From Bacteroidales bacterium (GTDB lineage Bacteria > Bacteroidota > Bacteroidia > Bacteroidales > WCHB1-69), in contig JAQUGA010000111.1 in NCBI GenBank assembly GCA_028684405.1, forward strand, positions 1 through 8,090: a stretch of 8,090 bases of DNA, read 5' to 3'. The notes beneath the pieces were generated by a model. That model was given only the letters and a program-made list of their open reading frames with translations, was not told where the DNA came from and searched no databases. The translations under genes were made by a program, and so were the position numbers. Of the stretch, positions 1 through 5,547 are shown piece after piece. The stretch's first letter is position 1; the number at the start of each line of letters is the position of its first letter.

Positions 1-68
1 AGAGAAGTTAAGCTAATCAGCGCCGATGGTACTGTCCTAAAAGGGATGGAAGAGTAGGTCGCCGCCAT
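1..68 (+). rRNA. rrf: 5S ribosomal RNA, 3' part (5' end outside window)
   Basis: The first bases contain the conserved 5S core (AAGTTAAGC, then CAGCGCCGATGGTACTG) and the closing arm AGAGTAGGTCGCCGCC, which is the usual 3' end of bacterial 5S rRNA. About 40 bases of the roughly 110-base gene are missing on the left because the window starts inside it. The exact 3' end is estimated at about 68, just before an AT-rich stretch and a terminator. It is probably the last gene of an rRNA operon read towards the right. Confidence 0.93.
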
Positions 69-76
69 CTATATTT

Positions 77-114
77 AAAAAAGCTTGTCAATTCATTTTG
101 ACAAGCTTTTTTTA
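77..114 (+). terminator. Intrinsic terminator of the rRNA operon
   Basis: A perfect 11-bp inverted repeat, AAGCTTGTCAA at 81-91 and TTGACAAGCTT at 98-108, encloses a 6-base loop. It is extended by A:T pairs on both sides and followed by a run of seven T residues. It lies directly after the 5S rRNA 3' end, so it most likely ends the rRNA transcript. The A-tract before the stem would also let it work in the opposite direction. Confidence 0.9.
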
Positions 115-158
115 TTGGAAAAAAATAGAGAAAATTTAAGAGGCTTTTGAATAAATAC

Positions 159-337
159 GATACTGCCCAAAAAAGTGTGTAAAGCTCAAAAAATTACGAT
201 TTTTGTAGTACAAACAATAAAAATTGAAATTATGAACTTTACACAAGCACAAATTACGGAAATTTTAGATGAAATTGCAAATGGAAAAAATGCTTATCAA
301 GAATTACTAAAGATATCATTAGAAAGCAGACAGTATC
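159..337 (+). mobile_element. Relic of an IS256-like insertion sequence (internal deletion)
   Basis: The left edge, from GATACTG at 159-165 and running on through CCCAAAAAAGTGTGTAAA, resembles the terminal inverted repeat of IS256-family elements as I remember them from Flavobacterium-type genomes. About 50 bases inside it begins a short open frame resembling the N-terminus of an IS256-type transposase. At 331-337 the exact inverse CAGTATC occurs, where a right-hand end would be expected if almost all of the roughly 1.3-kb element had been deleted. The flanks (151-158 and 338-345) do not form a target-site duplication, so the right edge is less secure than the left. Family assignment is from memory of terminal sequences and of the protein start, not from a search. 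Confidence 0.55.
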
Positions 338-348
338 CAGCATCCTGA
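232..348 (+). pseudogene. IS256-family transposase N-terminal remnant (38 codons)
   Basis: Translation from the ATG gives MNFTQAQITEILDEIANGKN, then AYQELLKISLES, then a few unrelated residues before a stop. IS256-family transposases of Bacteroidota typically start with a similar helix (M-x-F-T/S-x-x-Q-I-x-E-I) followed by a helix ending in LKxxLEx, and then run to about 400 residues with a DDE catalytic core. Here homology seems to stop near codon 31, and the frame closes at 346-348, so no catalytic domain exists. The open frame sits at the expected distance from the putative left terminal repeat at 159. It is not expected to make a functional product. It could be a chance small frame, but the match in both the terminus and the protein start makes a relic more likely. 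Confidence 0.55.
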
Positions 349-374
349 TCAGTCGTTACAATATCCATTTATAC

Positions 375-419
375 AAAAATTATTATCAAACTAAAAGCTT
401 GATAATAATCGGGCTTTTA
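375..419 (-). terminator. Terminator downstream of the phosphofructokinase gene
   Basis: A perfect 11-bp inverted repeat (379-389 with 399-409) has a 9-base loop. Read on the minus strand, the stem is followed by TTTTTG, giving an intrinsic terminator 54 bases past the pfk stop codon. A second inverted repeat, TAAAAGC at 392-398 with GCTTTTA at 413-419, overlaps the right arm of the first, so the two hairpins exclude each other. On the + strand there is no T-tract after the first hairpin, which makes the minus-strand reading the likely one. Confidence 0.7.
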
Positions 420-463
420 TAAAATGTGTTTAAAACCAACAAGTGTTTTTCGGGAATTACTAT

Positions 464-1567
464 CTAATCTGATTTATCTCCAAAACAAATACCAACTCCT
501 TTTGCAGTCTTCACTAAGTCGCTTTCAACATCTACGAAGTTAGGTTGATTTATCACTTCAATTAGAGGAACTGAAATAATATTGGGATGGCGGTAGGCCA
601 CCATTTTTCCGTATTCTTTATCCAATACCATCTCAAATGCTTTTACCCCAAATTGAGTGGCTAAAACCCTGTCATATGCAATTGGAATGCCTCCTCTTTG
701 TAAATGCCCAAGAACGGTAACTCGAGTGTCTTGTTCAAGTCCGGCATCTTTTAATTCGCTTTTTAGTTGTTCGGCAACACCTCCTAATTTTCGATGTGCA
801 TATCCCACTTCATCCACGACCGAAGAAACTGTTTCCCCATCAATGGGTTTTGCTCCCTCTGCAATAACGATATTACAAAAACCACGTCCTTTATGATATC
901 TCGATTCGATTTTTTTAATAACTTTATGAATATCGTATGGGATTTCGGGAATGATACAAACGTCTGCACCGCCAGCAATGGCAGCATTAAGAGCAATCCA
1001 ACCAGCATCGCGTCCCATTACTTCCAAAATAAATGTTCTGTTGTGGCTGGCTGCTGTTGTCACCAATTTATCAACAGCTTCAGTAGCAATTTGTACTGCT
1101 GTTTGAAATCCAAACGTAAAATCCGTAGCGGATAAGTCATTATCAATAGTTTTGGGGACTCCAATAATATTTAATCCTTTTTCGTATAATTTCTGAGAAA
1201 TGAGTTGTGAACCGTCGCCTCCAATATTAATAACAGCATCTACGGCTAAATATTGTAATTTTCGAATCATTTCATCCGAACGGTCAACTGCAATCCAGGT
1301 GCCATCGTTTGATTTTATGGGCCAAGCAAAAGGACCTCCTTTGTTTGTTGTTCCTAAAACCGTTCCGCCTTGATAATGAATGCCTTCTACGGCTTTATTG
1401 TCGAGAACTACAATTTCAGTAGGTTCTCTTAAAATACCATTAAAAGATTCGATGGAGCCAATTACTTCCCATTCGGATTCTTGAGATGCTCTTTTAACAA
1501 TTCCGCGGATAACGGCATTTAAACCAGGGCAATCGCCACCACCAGTGGCTACCAAAACTCTTTTCAT
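464..1567 (-). CDS. pfkA: 6-phosphofructokinase (group III type)
   Basis: The enzyme phosphorylates fructose 6-phosphate to fructose 1,6-bisphosphate, the committed step of glycolysis, in the cytoplasm. The 367-residue product shows all landmarks: nucleotide loop TGGGDCPGLNAVIRG (8-22), GGDGS (116-120), catalytic loop PKTIDND (138-144) with the proton-accepting Asp at 142, MGRDAGW (184-190), and the sugar-binding GHLQRGG (287-293). Gly at 119 (E. coli Gly104) points to ATP use, whereas Lys at 139 (E. coli Gly124) is shared with pyrophosphate-type and group III enzymes. I therefore infer an ATP-dependent enzyme but cannot prove the donor. The start at 1567 is chosen because homology begins exactly at MKRVLVATGGGDCPG; a longer frame back to 1696 would add 43 low-complexity Thr/Asn-rich residues and overrun the upstream gene. 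There is no clear Shine-Dalgarno. It lies 25 bases after the small membrane protein gene, probably on one transcript. Confidence 0.95.
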   Translation of the reverse strand: MKRVLVATGGGDCPGLNAVIRGIVKRASQESEWEVIGSIESFNGILREPTEIVVLDNKAVEGIHYQGGTVLGTTNKGGPFAWPIKSNDGTWIAVDRSDEMIRKLQYLAVDAVINIGGDGSQLISQKLYEKGLNIIGVPKTIDNDLSATDFTFGFQTAVQIATEAVDKLVTTAASHNRTFILEVMGRDAGWIALNAAIAGGADVCIIPEIPYDIHKVIKKIESRYHKGRGFCNIVIAEGAKPIDGETVSSVVDEVGYAHRKLGGVAEQLKSELKDAGLEQDTRVTVLGHLQRGGIPIAYDRVLATQFGVKAFEMVLDKEYGKMVAYRHPNIISVPLIEVINQPNFVDVESDLVKTAKGVGICFGDKSD

Positions 1568-1592
1568 ACAATTAGATAAATTAGTTTTATTA

Positions 1593-1850
1593 TTATTTGT
1601 TGTTTGGATCTGGAGGGTAGTTGCCAGGGTATTTATTGTGGTTGTTGTCTTGATATAAAACGCTGAAAATGAACAATGTGATTGCCGATGATGCAAAAAT
1701 AATCAACAAACTACTCAACGATTTTGATAGTATATCTGTAATATCAATTACATCCCATATCGCTAAAACACTAACGAGAGTTGTTGCAAAAACCAGAAGT
1801 GCCAGCAGAATTGAAAAAAATCGTTTTAAGGTACCAGATGTGATTTTCAT
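1593..1850 (-). CDS. Small two-helix membrane protein of unknown function
   Basis: I do not recognise a family for this 85-residue product. It has a short basic N-terminus (MKITSGTLKRF), a hydrophobic helix at about 11-32, a polar linker containing acidic residues (DVIDITD), a second hydrophobic helix at about 45-66, and a hydrophilic Asn/Pro-rich tail (NNHNKYPGNYPPDPNNK). Both ends should face the cytoplasm if the positive-inside rule holds. It starts with ATG, a plausible TAnnTTTG promoter lies just upstream, and it ends 25 bases before pfkA, so the two are likely cotranscribed. The arrangement is consistent with a real gene, but there is no evidence of a functional link to glycolysis. Its 3' part overlaps only the spurious N-terminal extension of the pfkA frame, not the true pfkA. 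Confidence 0.72.
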   Translation of the reverse strand: MKITSGTLKRFFSILLALLVFATTLVSVLAIWDVIDITDILSKSLSSLLIIFASSAITLFIFSVLYQDNNHNKYPGNYPPDPNNK

Positions 1851-1873
1851 AAGTAAGGTTTTAATGAATCATA

Positions 1874-1881
1874 CAAAAATA
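1874..1881 (-). promoter_or_regulatory. Candidate -7 element for the small membrane protein/pfkA unit
   Basis: On the minus strand this reads TATTTTTG, matching the Bacteroidota -7 consensus TAnnTTTG, 23 bases before the ATG at 1850. The nearest TTG (1897-1899) is only 15 bases upstream, shorter than the usual 17-23, so the -33 part is weak. Confidence 0.5.
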
Positions 1882-1934
1882 GTTATTTTATTAAAGCAAT
1901 TTATTATTTGGGCTCGCTTTAACGTTTCTTCAGA

Positions 1935-2264
1935 CTAATTTAGAGTTTCTCTCAATTCCATTAAAAAGCTTCGTACTTTCTTCAGCCGTTTAATTATTTC
2001 AATGTTTTTCTCATATTTATCACCCGATATGCTTAGTTTTTCCTTCGCTCCTTGAAGTGTATAGCCTTGTTCTTTTACAAGATTGAAAATCAGATGAAAA
2101 TTATCGACGTCCTTTTGAGTAAACATACGATTCCCTTTTTTGTTTTTTTGAGGTTTTATAATGTCAAATTCTTTCTCCCAAAAACGTATTAAAGAAGTGT
2201 TGACATCAAACATTTTGGCCACTTCCCCAATGGAATAATAAAGTTTATCTAAGTTTTTTTCCAT
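1935..2264 (-). CDS. MerR-family transcriptional regulator, minimal form
   Basis: This 109-residue protein is a DNA-binding regulator of the MerR type. The helix-turn-helix covers about 9-30 (YYSIGEVAKMFDVNTSLIRFWEKEF), where SIGEVAKMF and the Arg-Phe-Trp-Glu stretch are diagnostic. The wing follows (KNKKGNRMFTQKDVDNF, about 41-56), then a second helical pair with the typical GYTLQGAKEKL (67-77), and a C-terminal coiled coil (about 84-108) for dimerisation. It ends right there: no effector-binding domain and no metal-binding cysteines are present, so it is not a classical metal sensor. Small MerR proteins of this kind are common in Bacteroidota. The gene starts only 4 bases after the stop of the secreted-protein gene and is probably translated from the same message. 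Its targets are unknown; self-regulation is possible. Confidence 0.88.
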   Translation of the reverse strand: MEKNLDKLYYSIGEVAKMFDVNTSLIRFWEKEFDIIKPQKNKKGNRMFTQKDVDNFHLIFNLVKEQGYTLQGAKEKLSISGDKYEKNIEIIKRLKKVRSFLMELRETLN

Positions 2265-2268
2265 GGTA

Positions 2269-3051
2269 TTATCGTTTTCTAAACACTTCAGTATTAATAT
2301 CGTAATTTATCCAATAATCTCCCTTCTCTAAGTTTTTCAAATCCACCTCTTTTCCAGTTCCTGAAAGTAATAAAAATCCATCAATAGAATAGATTTCGTA
2401 ATGAGTTTTGTCAGAGAAAACTATTTTTTCTCTGATTTTCCCTTTTTGAATGATAATATTTCTATTTCCTGTTCTTACTTTAACGCTTTTTGTATAGGTA
2501 ACAATATTTTGATTAGGATCGATTTGTTTGATTCGAAATAAATTTAAATTCGAGCTCAAAGTAGGAGTGTATTTATCAATAGAAATTGTGTCGGACAAGC
2601 CAAGAACAGATGCTGTGATCCATTTGCCCCACAAATATTGTTCAATTTCAAATACTTTACCGCTGTCTAATTCTGAGACATCCCATTGTAATACGCCTTG
2701 TCGACGAACGTATTTGAATGACTCTAAAAAGAGTTCACTGCTTTGTTTTACGGCATCTAGATTCGAAATAATAGGTTCGCAATTCTCATCGTGCTGGATT
2801 ATTAAAAGCAGATTGTCGCCCGTTTGAAATCCGAATTTTTTTAAATTAACGATCACCGAATTAGAATTAAATACAGAATCTACGATAACATTATTAATTG
2901 TTATTGATTTTATACATGAATTTTGAATAGGATTTGGATTGTAGATGTATAAATTTTTATCCCAATAATTGCCTTCTATTAAGATTTCTTGAGAAAATAC
3001 TTGAACAGAAAATCCGATAAATATAAAAATCCAAACACTAAAGCCCTTCAT
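2269..3051 (-). CDS. Secreted protein with T9SS type A-like C-terminal sorting domain
   Basis: The 260-residue product starts with a signal peptide (MKGFSVWIFIFIGFSVQVFS, cleavage likely before Gln21), so it is exported. Residues 21-100 form a beta-rich region with two cysteines (46 and 91) that could pair. Residues about 110-195 resemble the fibronectin-III-like module often placed before sorting domains in Bacteroidota: FEIEQYLWGKW at 134-144 and the hallmark LFRIKQIDPNQNIVTYTKSVKV at 171-192, equivalent to the usual YYRLKQVDxDG...YS pattern. The last 60 or so residues (YEIYSIDGFLLLSGTGKEVDLKNL, then GDYWINYD, ending RKR) fit a type A T9SS signal, which directs cargo across the outer membrane. 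No enzymatic domain is visible, and the protein is short for such cargo. MerR follows after 4 bases. No clear promoter precedes it in the 133-base AT-rich gap, so it may be partly read through from the upstream genes. Confidence 0.78.
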   Translation of the reverse strand: MKGFSVWIFIFIGFSVQVFSQEILIEGNYWDKNLYIYNPNPIQNSCIKSITINNVIVDSVFNSNSVIVNLKKFGFQTGDNLLLIIQHDENCEPIISNLDAVKQSSELFLESFKYVRRQGVLQWDVSELDSGKVFEIEQYLWGKWITASVLGLSDTISIDKYTPTLSSNLNLFRIKQIDPNQNIVTYTKSVKVRTGNRNIIIQKGKIREKIVFSDKTHYEIYSIDGFLLLSGTGKEVDLKNLEKGDYWINYDINTEVFRKR

Positions 3052-3184
3052 TGCCTATTTTAAAAATTATTAGCAATTATACTATTTTCTTTTCAATTAA
3101 AATTTATTGTCCATGTTTTTTTTAAAAACAGACCTGTTAATAACATTGTTTTAATAAAACGATTACTTTAGAATTATCCGAAAA

Positions 3185-4291
3185 CTACCAATAGTTGATT
3201 TTGTATGGAAATAATTGGTTCAGCTCCCCCGAATAGTAAAATTGATATGCCAATGAACCAAAAGTGTACATTTTATCGTGGACAATAATTCTAGAACCTC
3301 CCACCGAAGGATTTGGTTTGGGAATTGAAACAGCATAACCTAAATTAAACAGCGTTGCCAAAATTTCAGGACGGTTCGAGATGTCGTATCCTGCATCAAG
3401 CCACTGTTGACGTATTTGTCGAATAATTAGTGCGGCATACATGTATGAATAATAATGGTTTTTATAATTCACAAGTCTGCTAAATCTCTCGTTTGCAGTG
3501 TCTTGGGTAGAAAAGTCAAGCAAATGTTCAAACTCCTTTCCCAAATAGAAAACCGAACTTGTATCTTTTATAAATCTCTCGGTTCGCTTGGCAGTTTCTT
3601 CCTTAATGCCCGTTACGCCCAATGAAAACTTTGATTCAACAGAAAGAATTTTTAAGGGATTAATTACCTTTTTATAGGTTTCTCTCGATGAATTAAAAAG
3701 TCTCATTTGTTCTCCAAGCAAAACCGAAACAATTAATCTGGGCTCTACTCTTGTTGCTCTCGAAACACTATCAATTATTAAAGAATCCTTTGCCACTGCA
3801 ATTTTAAAATCTTCCCACTCTAAGATATTCATCCACGAAAAAGCATTTTTATCGGAAGCTATTCTGCTTCCTAAGGCCACGTTTCCATTTTTTAAATCAT
3901 TGATAAATTCTGTACTATCGATTAGTTCCAATTGAATTGCCTGAAACATTCTTTGTGACAAATTTACATCTTTGTGTTCTAAAAAACAGGAATGCAGCTT
4001 AATGGCATTGTAAGGGAAATACGAATTTAAGATATTCAATTGTTGATAAAATTCAAATACCGAACTTATTGGATTGTTGCATGTGTCGTTTTTGGATAGC
4101 AATTCTGTTTTTTGAATATCTTGAAAATATCGGTCGTTATAATCTACTGCACCAGGGTCGTTAAAGAGATGCAACTTAATTGCAAAAAAAGATGCCGTCA
4201 GGATAAAACCCTCAATGGCAAATAATAGTACAAGTACGATAAAGCTATATCGTATAAATTTGTTGGCATACATTCTATTAAGAAACTTCAT
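3185..4291 (-). CDS. Membrane-anchored lysozyme/lytic-transglycosylase-like protein
   Basis: The 368-residue product has an N-terminal transmembrane anchor (about 14-38) after a basic start, placing the rest in the periplasm. A helical region of about 140 residues leads to a C-terminal half with motifs in the order of a lysozyme-like fold: helix RVEPRLIVSVLLGEQMRLF (181-199) with Glu194 as candidate catalytic acid, SLGVTGIKEETAKR (223-236) resembling the SxGxxQIxPxTA signature of soluble lytic transglycosylases, YSYMYAALIIRQIRQQWLDAG (281-301) like their NIxxGxxYLxxxW helix, and LATLFNLGY (311-319) like AxxYNxG. I infer peptidoglycan binding or cleavage. The match is motif-level only and key residues differ (Thr for the usual Gln in the second motif), so it could be a non-catalytic relative. 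It follows the phosphodiester-glycosidase-family gene after 10 bases, in the same orientation, implying a shared transcript and a joint envelope role. Confidence 0.68.
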   Translation of the reverse strand: MKFLNRMYANKFIRYSFIVLVLLFAIEGFILTASFFAIKLHLFNDPGAVDYNDRYFQDIQKTELLSKNDTCNNPISSVFEFYQQLNILNSYFPYNAIKLHSCFLEHKDVNLSQRMFQAIQLELIDSTEFINDLKNGNVALGSRIASDKNAFSWMNILEWEDFKIAVAKDSLIIDSVSRATRVEPRLIVSVLLGEQMRLFNSSRETYKKVINPLKILSVESKFSLGVTGIKEETAKRTERFIKDTSSVFYLGKEFEHLLDFSTQDTANERFSRLVNYKNHYYSYMYAALIIRQIRQQWLDAGYDISNRPEILATLFNLGYAVSIPKPNPSVGGSRIIVHDKMYTFGSLAYQFYYSGELNQLFPYKINYW

Positions 4292-4301
4292 ATTCTGTAT
4301 T

Positions 4302-5183
4302 TTATTTTTGTTTTACTCCAATAATATTAGGCATTTTTCTAAATTCACTATTTTTATCTGTTGGATAAGTCTGAGAAACATAGCTTCCAAATTTTCCAAA
4401 TGCAGTATCTGGTAAATTGATGTAGAAAGAAGCTTCTGGACCGCCTTCGAGATACATGGCTGTTTTTATTTGCAGATCGCTCAGTAGCATAAAATCAATC
4501 ATATCATTCGGTTTATATGGGCTTCTAGTAAACAAAAACAGAATATTCCCTTTCTTGTCGATGGCCAATAAAGTCATGCTGCACGACAACTTGCTTTTCT
4601 CACTCCAATAAATTGCTTTTCCATTGTTGTCAATCAAACGGATTGATTGCACATAACACTGATATTCAGACTTGTAGTCTTCATATTTTTCGTTAATCAA
4701 GTCAATAATTCTCACTTTTGGAAAAGAAGATGATTTTGGATTAAATGCCAACAGAGCATTAAAAGCGTCTTTAAAAACTGGATTATTTATATAATCGCCA
4801 TTTCGCATAAAACCAGTAGCCGTAAATCTGTTTGCCAAAGAGTACATTCCTGCATTAATTCCAAAAATATACGATTCTTTTTCGCACCATTCTGGCAAAG
4901 TTCTAAAAGGGGAATCGACTTGAGATGCAATTTTTAATTCAAAATTATAATTAGAAGGATCAATCTTTATAACCGATATTTTTGAGTCCGAAATATTAGA
5001 TGTTCGTATAGCCTTGTACTCGGAATACCAAATGCCTTTATCTAATTGATTCCATGTGCCAATAATTTTTTGACCATAAAAACTGTGAATAAAAAAGATG
5101 AAATAAATAAATAATATATTTTTTTTGTCGATACAAAAATAAAAACGATTGGGCAATTTTTTATTTAATAAAAAAGGTCTCAT
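4302..5183 (-). CDS. Phosphodiester glycosidase (NAGPA/DUF2233) family protein
   Basis: The 293-residue product carries the ordered motifs of the NAGPA family, named after the mammalian uncovering enzyme that removes GlcNAc from a phosphodiester: FGINAGMYS (108-115), TATGFMRNGDYIN (121-133), SMTLLAIDKKGNILFLFTR (202-220), YLEGGPEASFY (244-254, equivalent to the usual LDGGGS turn) and MPNIIGVK (284-291). Bacterial members are thought to hydrolyse sugar-phosphodiester bonds in envelope or surface polymers; the actual substrate here is unknown. A hydrophobic segment at 22-36 ending in SFYGQ looks like a signal peptide with cleavage before Gln38, but the ATG leaves an unusually long 21-residue leader in front of it. 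No other in-frame ATG occurs before residue 113, so this start is kept. The lysozyme-like gene follows after 10 bases. A -7 motif lies 19 bases upstream of the start codon. Confidence 0.85.
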   Translation of the reverse strand: MRPFLLNKKLPNRFYFCIDKKNILFIYFIFFIHSFYGQKIIGTWNQLDKGIWYSEYKAIRTSNISDSKISVIKIDPSNYNFELKIASQVDSPFRTLPEWCEKESYIFGINAGMYSLANRFTATGFMRNGDYINNPVFKDAFNALLAFNPKSSSFPKVRIIDLINEKYEDYKSEYQCYVQSIRLIDNNGKAIYWSEKSKLSCSMTLLAIDKKGNILFLFTRSPYKPNDMIDFMLLSDLQIKTAMYLEGGPEASFYINLPDTAFGKFGSYVSQTYPTDKNSEFRKMPNIIGVKQK

Positions 5184-5202
5184 CTTCTGTTTTAATTCGA
5201 CG

Positions 5203-5210
5203 CAAAAGTA
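5203..5210 (-). promoter_or_regulatory. Candidate -7 element for the glycosidase/lysozyme-like unit
   Basis: On the minus strand this is TACTTTTG, a full match to the TAnnTTTG consensus, 19 bases before the ATG at 5183. There is no clear TTG at the -33 distance (a TTTT run is there instead). A second match, TATTTTTG, lies further upstream at 5241-5248 and is an alternative or additional start. Confidence 0.5.
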
Positions 5211-5486
5211 TCAAAATTGAGACTTGAAAACACATTTCTGCAAAAATAAATTTGCCTGTGTAGTATCTTGGCTTATAGTGTATTAATGCTTTGTTTTATG
5301 TTTTTCTCAATTCTAAAAATAGTTTGCTTTTTTTTTGAAATAAATGGGGATCTGTTTTTTTATCAAAATTGAATGCCTAACTTTTCATCCAACTTTCCCC
5401 TCGTTCAAATTAACTTATTTCTGTGTCCAAAATACTGAATCTCACACCCGAAAAATCAAATTCACACTATTTATCCAAAAAAAACC

Positions 5487-5514
5487 TTGATAAAATAAGT
5501 TTTGTGTATTTTTG
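5487..5514 (+). promoter_or_regulatory. Promoter of the beta-helix lipoprotein gene
   Basis: TTG at 5487-5489 and TATTTTTG at 5507-5514 are separated by 17 bases, matching the Bacteroidota housekeeping consensus (TTG, 17-23 bases, TAnnTTTG). Transcription should begin near 5521, giving a leader of about 26 bases before the ATG at 5548. It is the best-formed promoter in the window. Confidence 0.75.
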
Positions 5515-5547
5515 ACGTTTGTATTTCAATCTACTTAAAAAACAAGC

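Larger units (their letters stand above)
5184..5547. other. Divergent AT-rich intergenic region
   Basis: This 364-base spacer separates the glycosidase gene (left, minus) from the lipoprotein gene (right, plus). It contains promoter-like motifs for both directions near its two edges (5203-5210, 5241-5248 and 5487-5514). The middle, about 5250-5480, is AT-rich with several homopolymer runs (eg T-runs near 5330 and 5357) and shows no open frame of note, no RNA gene and no strong inverted repeat that I can find by eye. Confidence 0.7.

Noticed and set aside
338..374. Possible continuation of the IS relic or a small gene
   Set aside because: The stretch shows no open frame, repeat or recognisable similarity; no feature can be supported.
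657..1135. Open frames on the + strand and in another minus frame across pfkA
   Set aside because: They lie wholly inside the well-supported pfkA gene, have Cys/Ser-rich composition typical of antisense shadows, and show no recognisable motif.
1568..1696. A 43-codon upstream extension of the phosphofructokinase frame
   Set aside because: The extension is Thr/Asn-rich low-complexity sequence, lies antisense-free but in another frame of the small membrane protein gene, and homology to the family starts exactly at the Met encoded at 1565-1567.
1669..1938. 89-codon + strand frame opposite the small membrane protein
   Set aside because: It is the antisense of the two-helix protein plus its promoter region, with no promoter of its own and no motif. 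The minus-strand reading with two clean membrane helices is more convincing.
3052..3184. Promoter or terminator in the gap between the lysozyme-like and secreted-protein genes
   Set aside because: Only near-matches to TAnnTTTG (last base T) and weak 5-6 bp stems such as AACAG/CTGTT with a 2-base loop were found; none is good enough to call.
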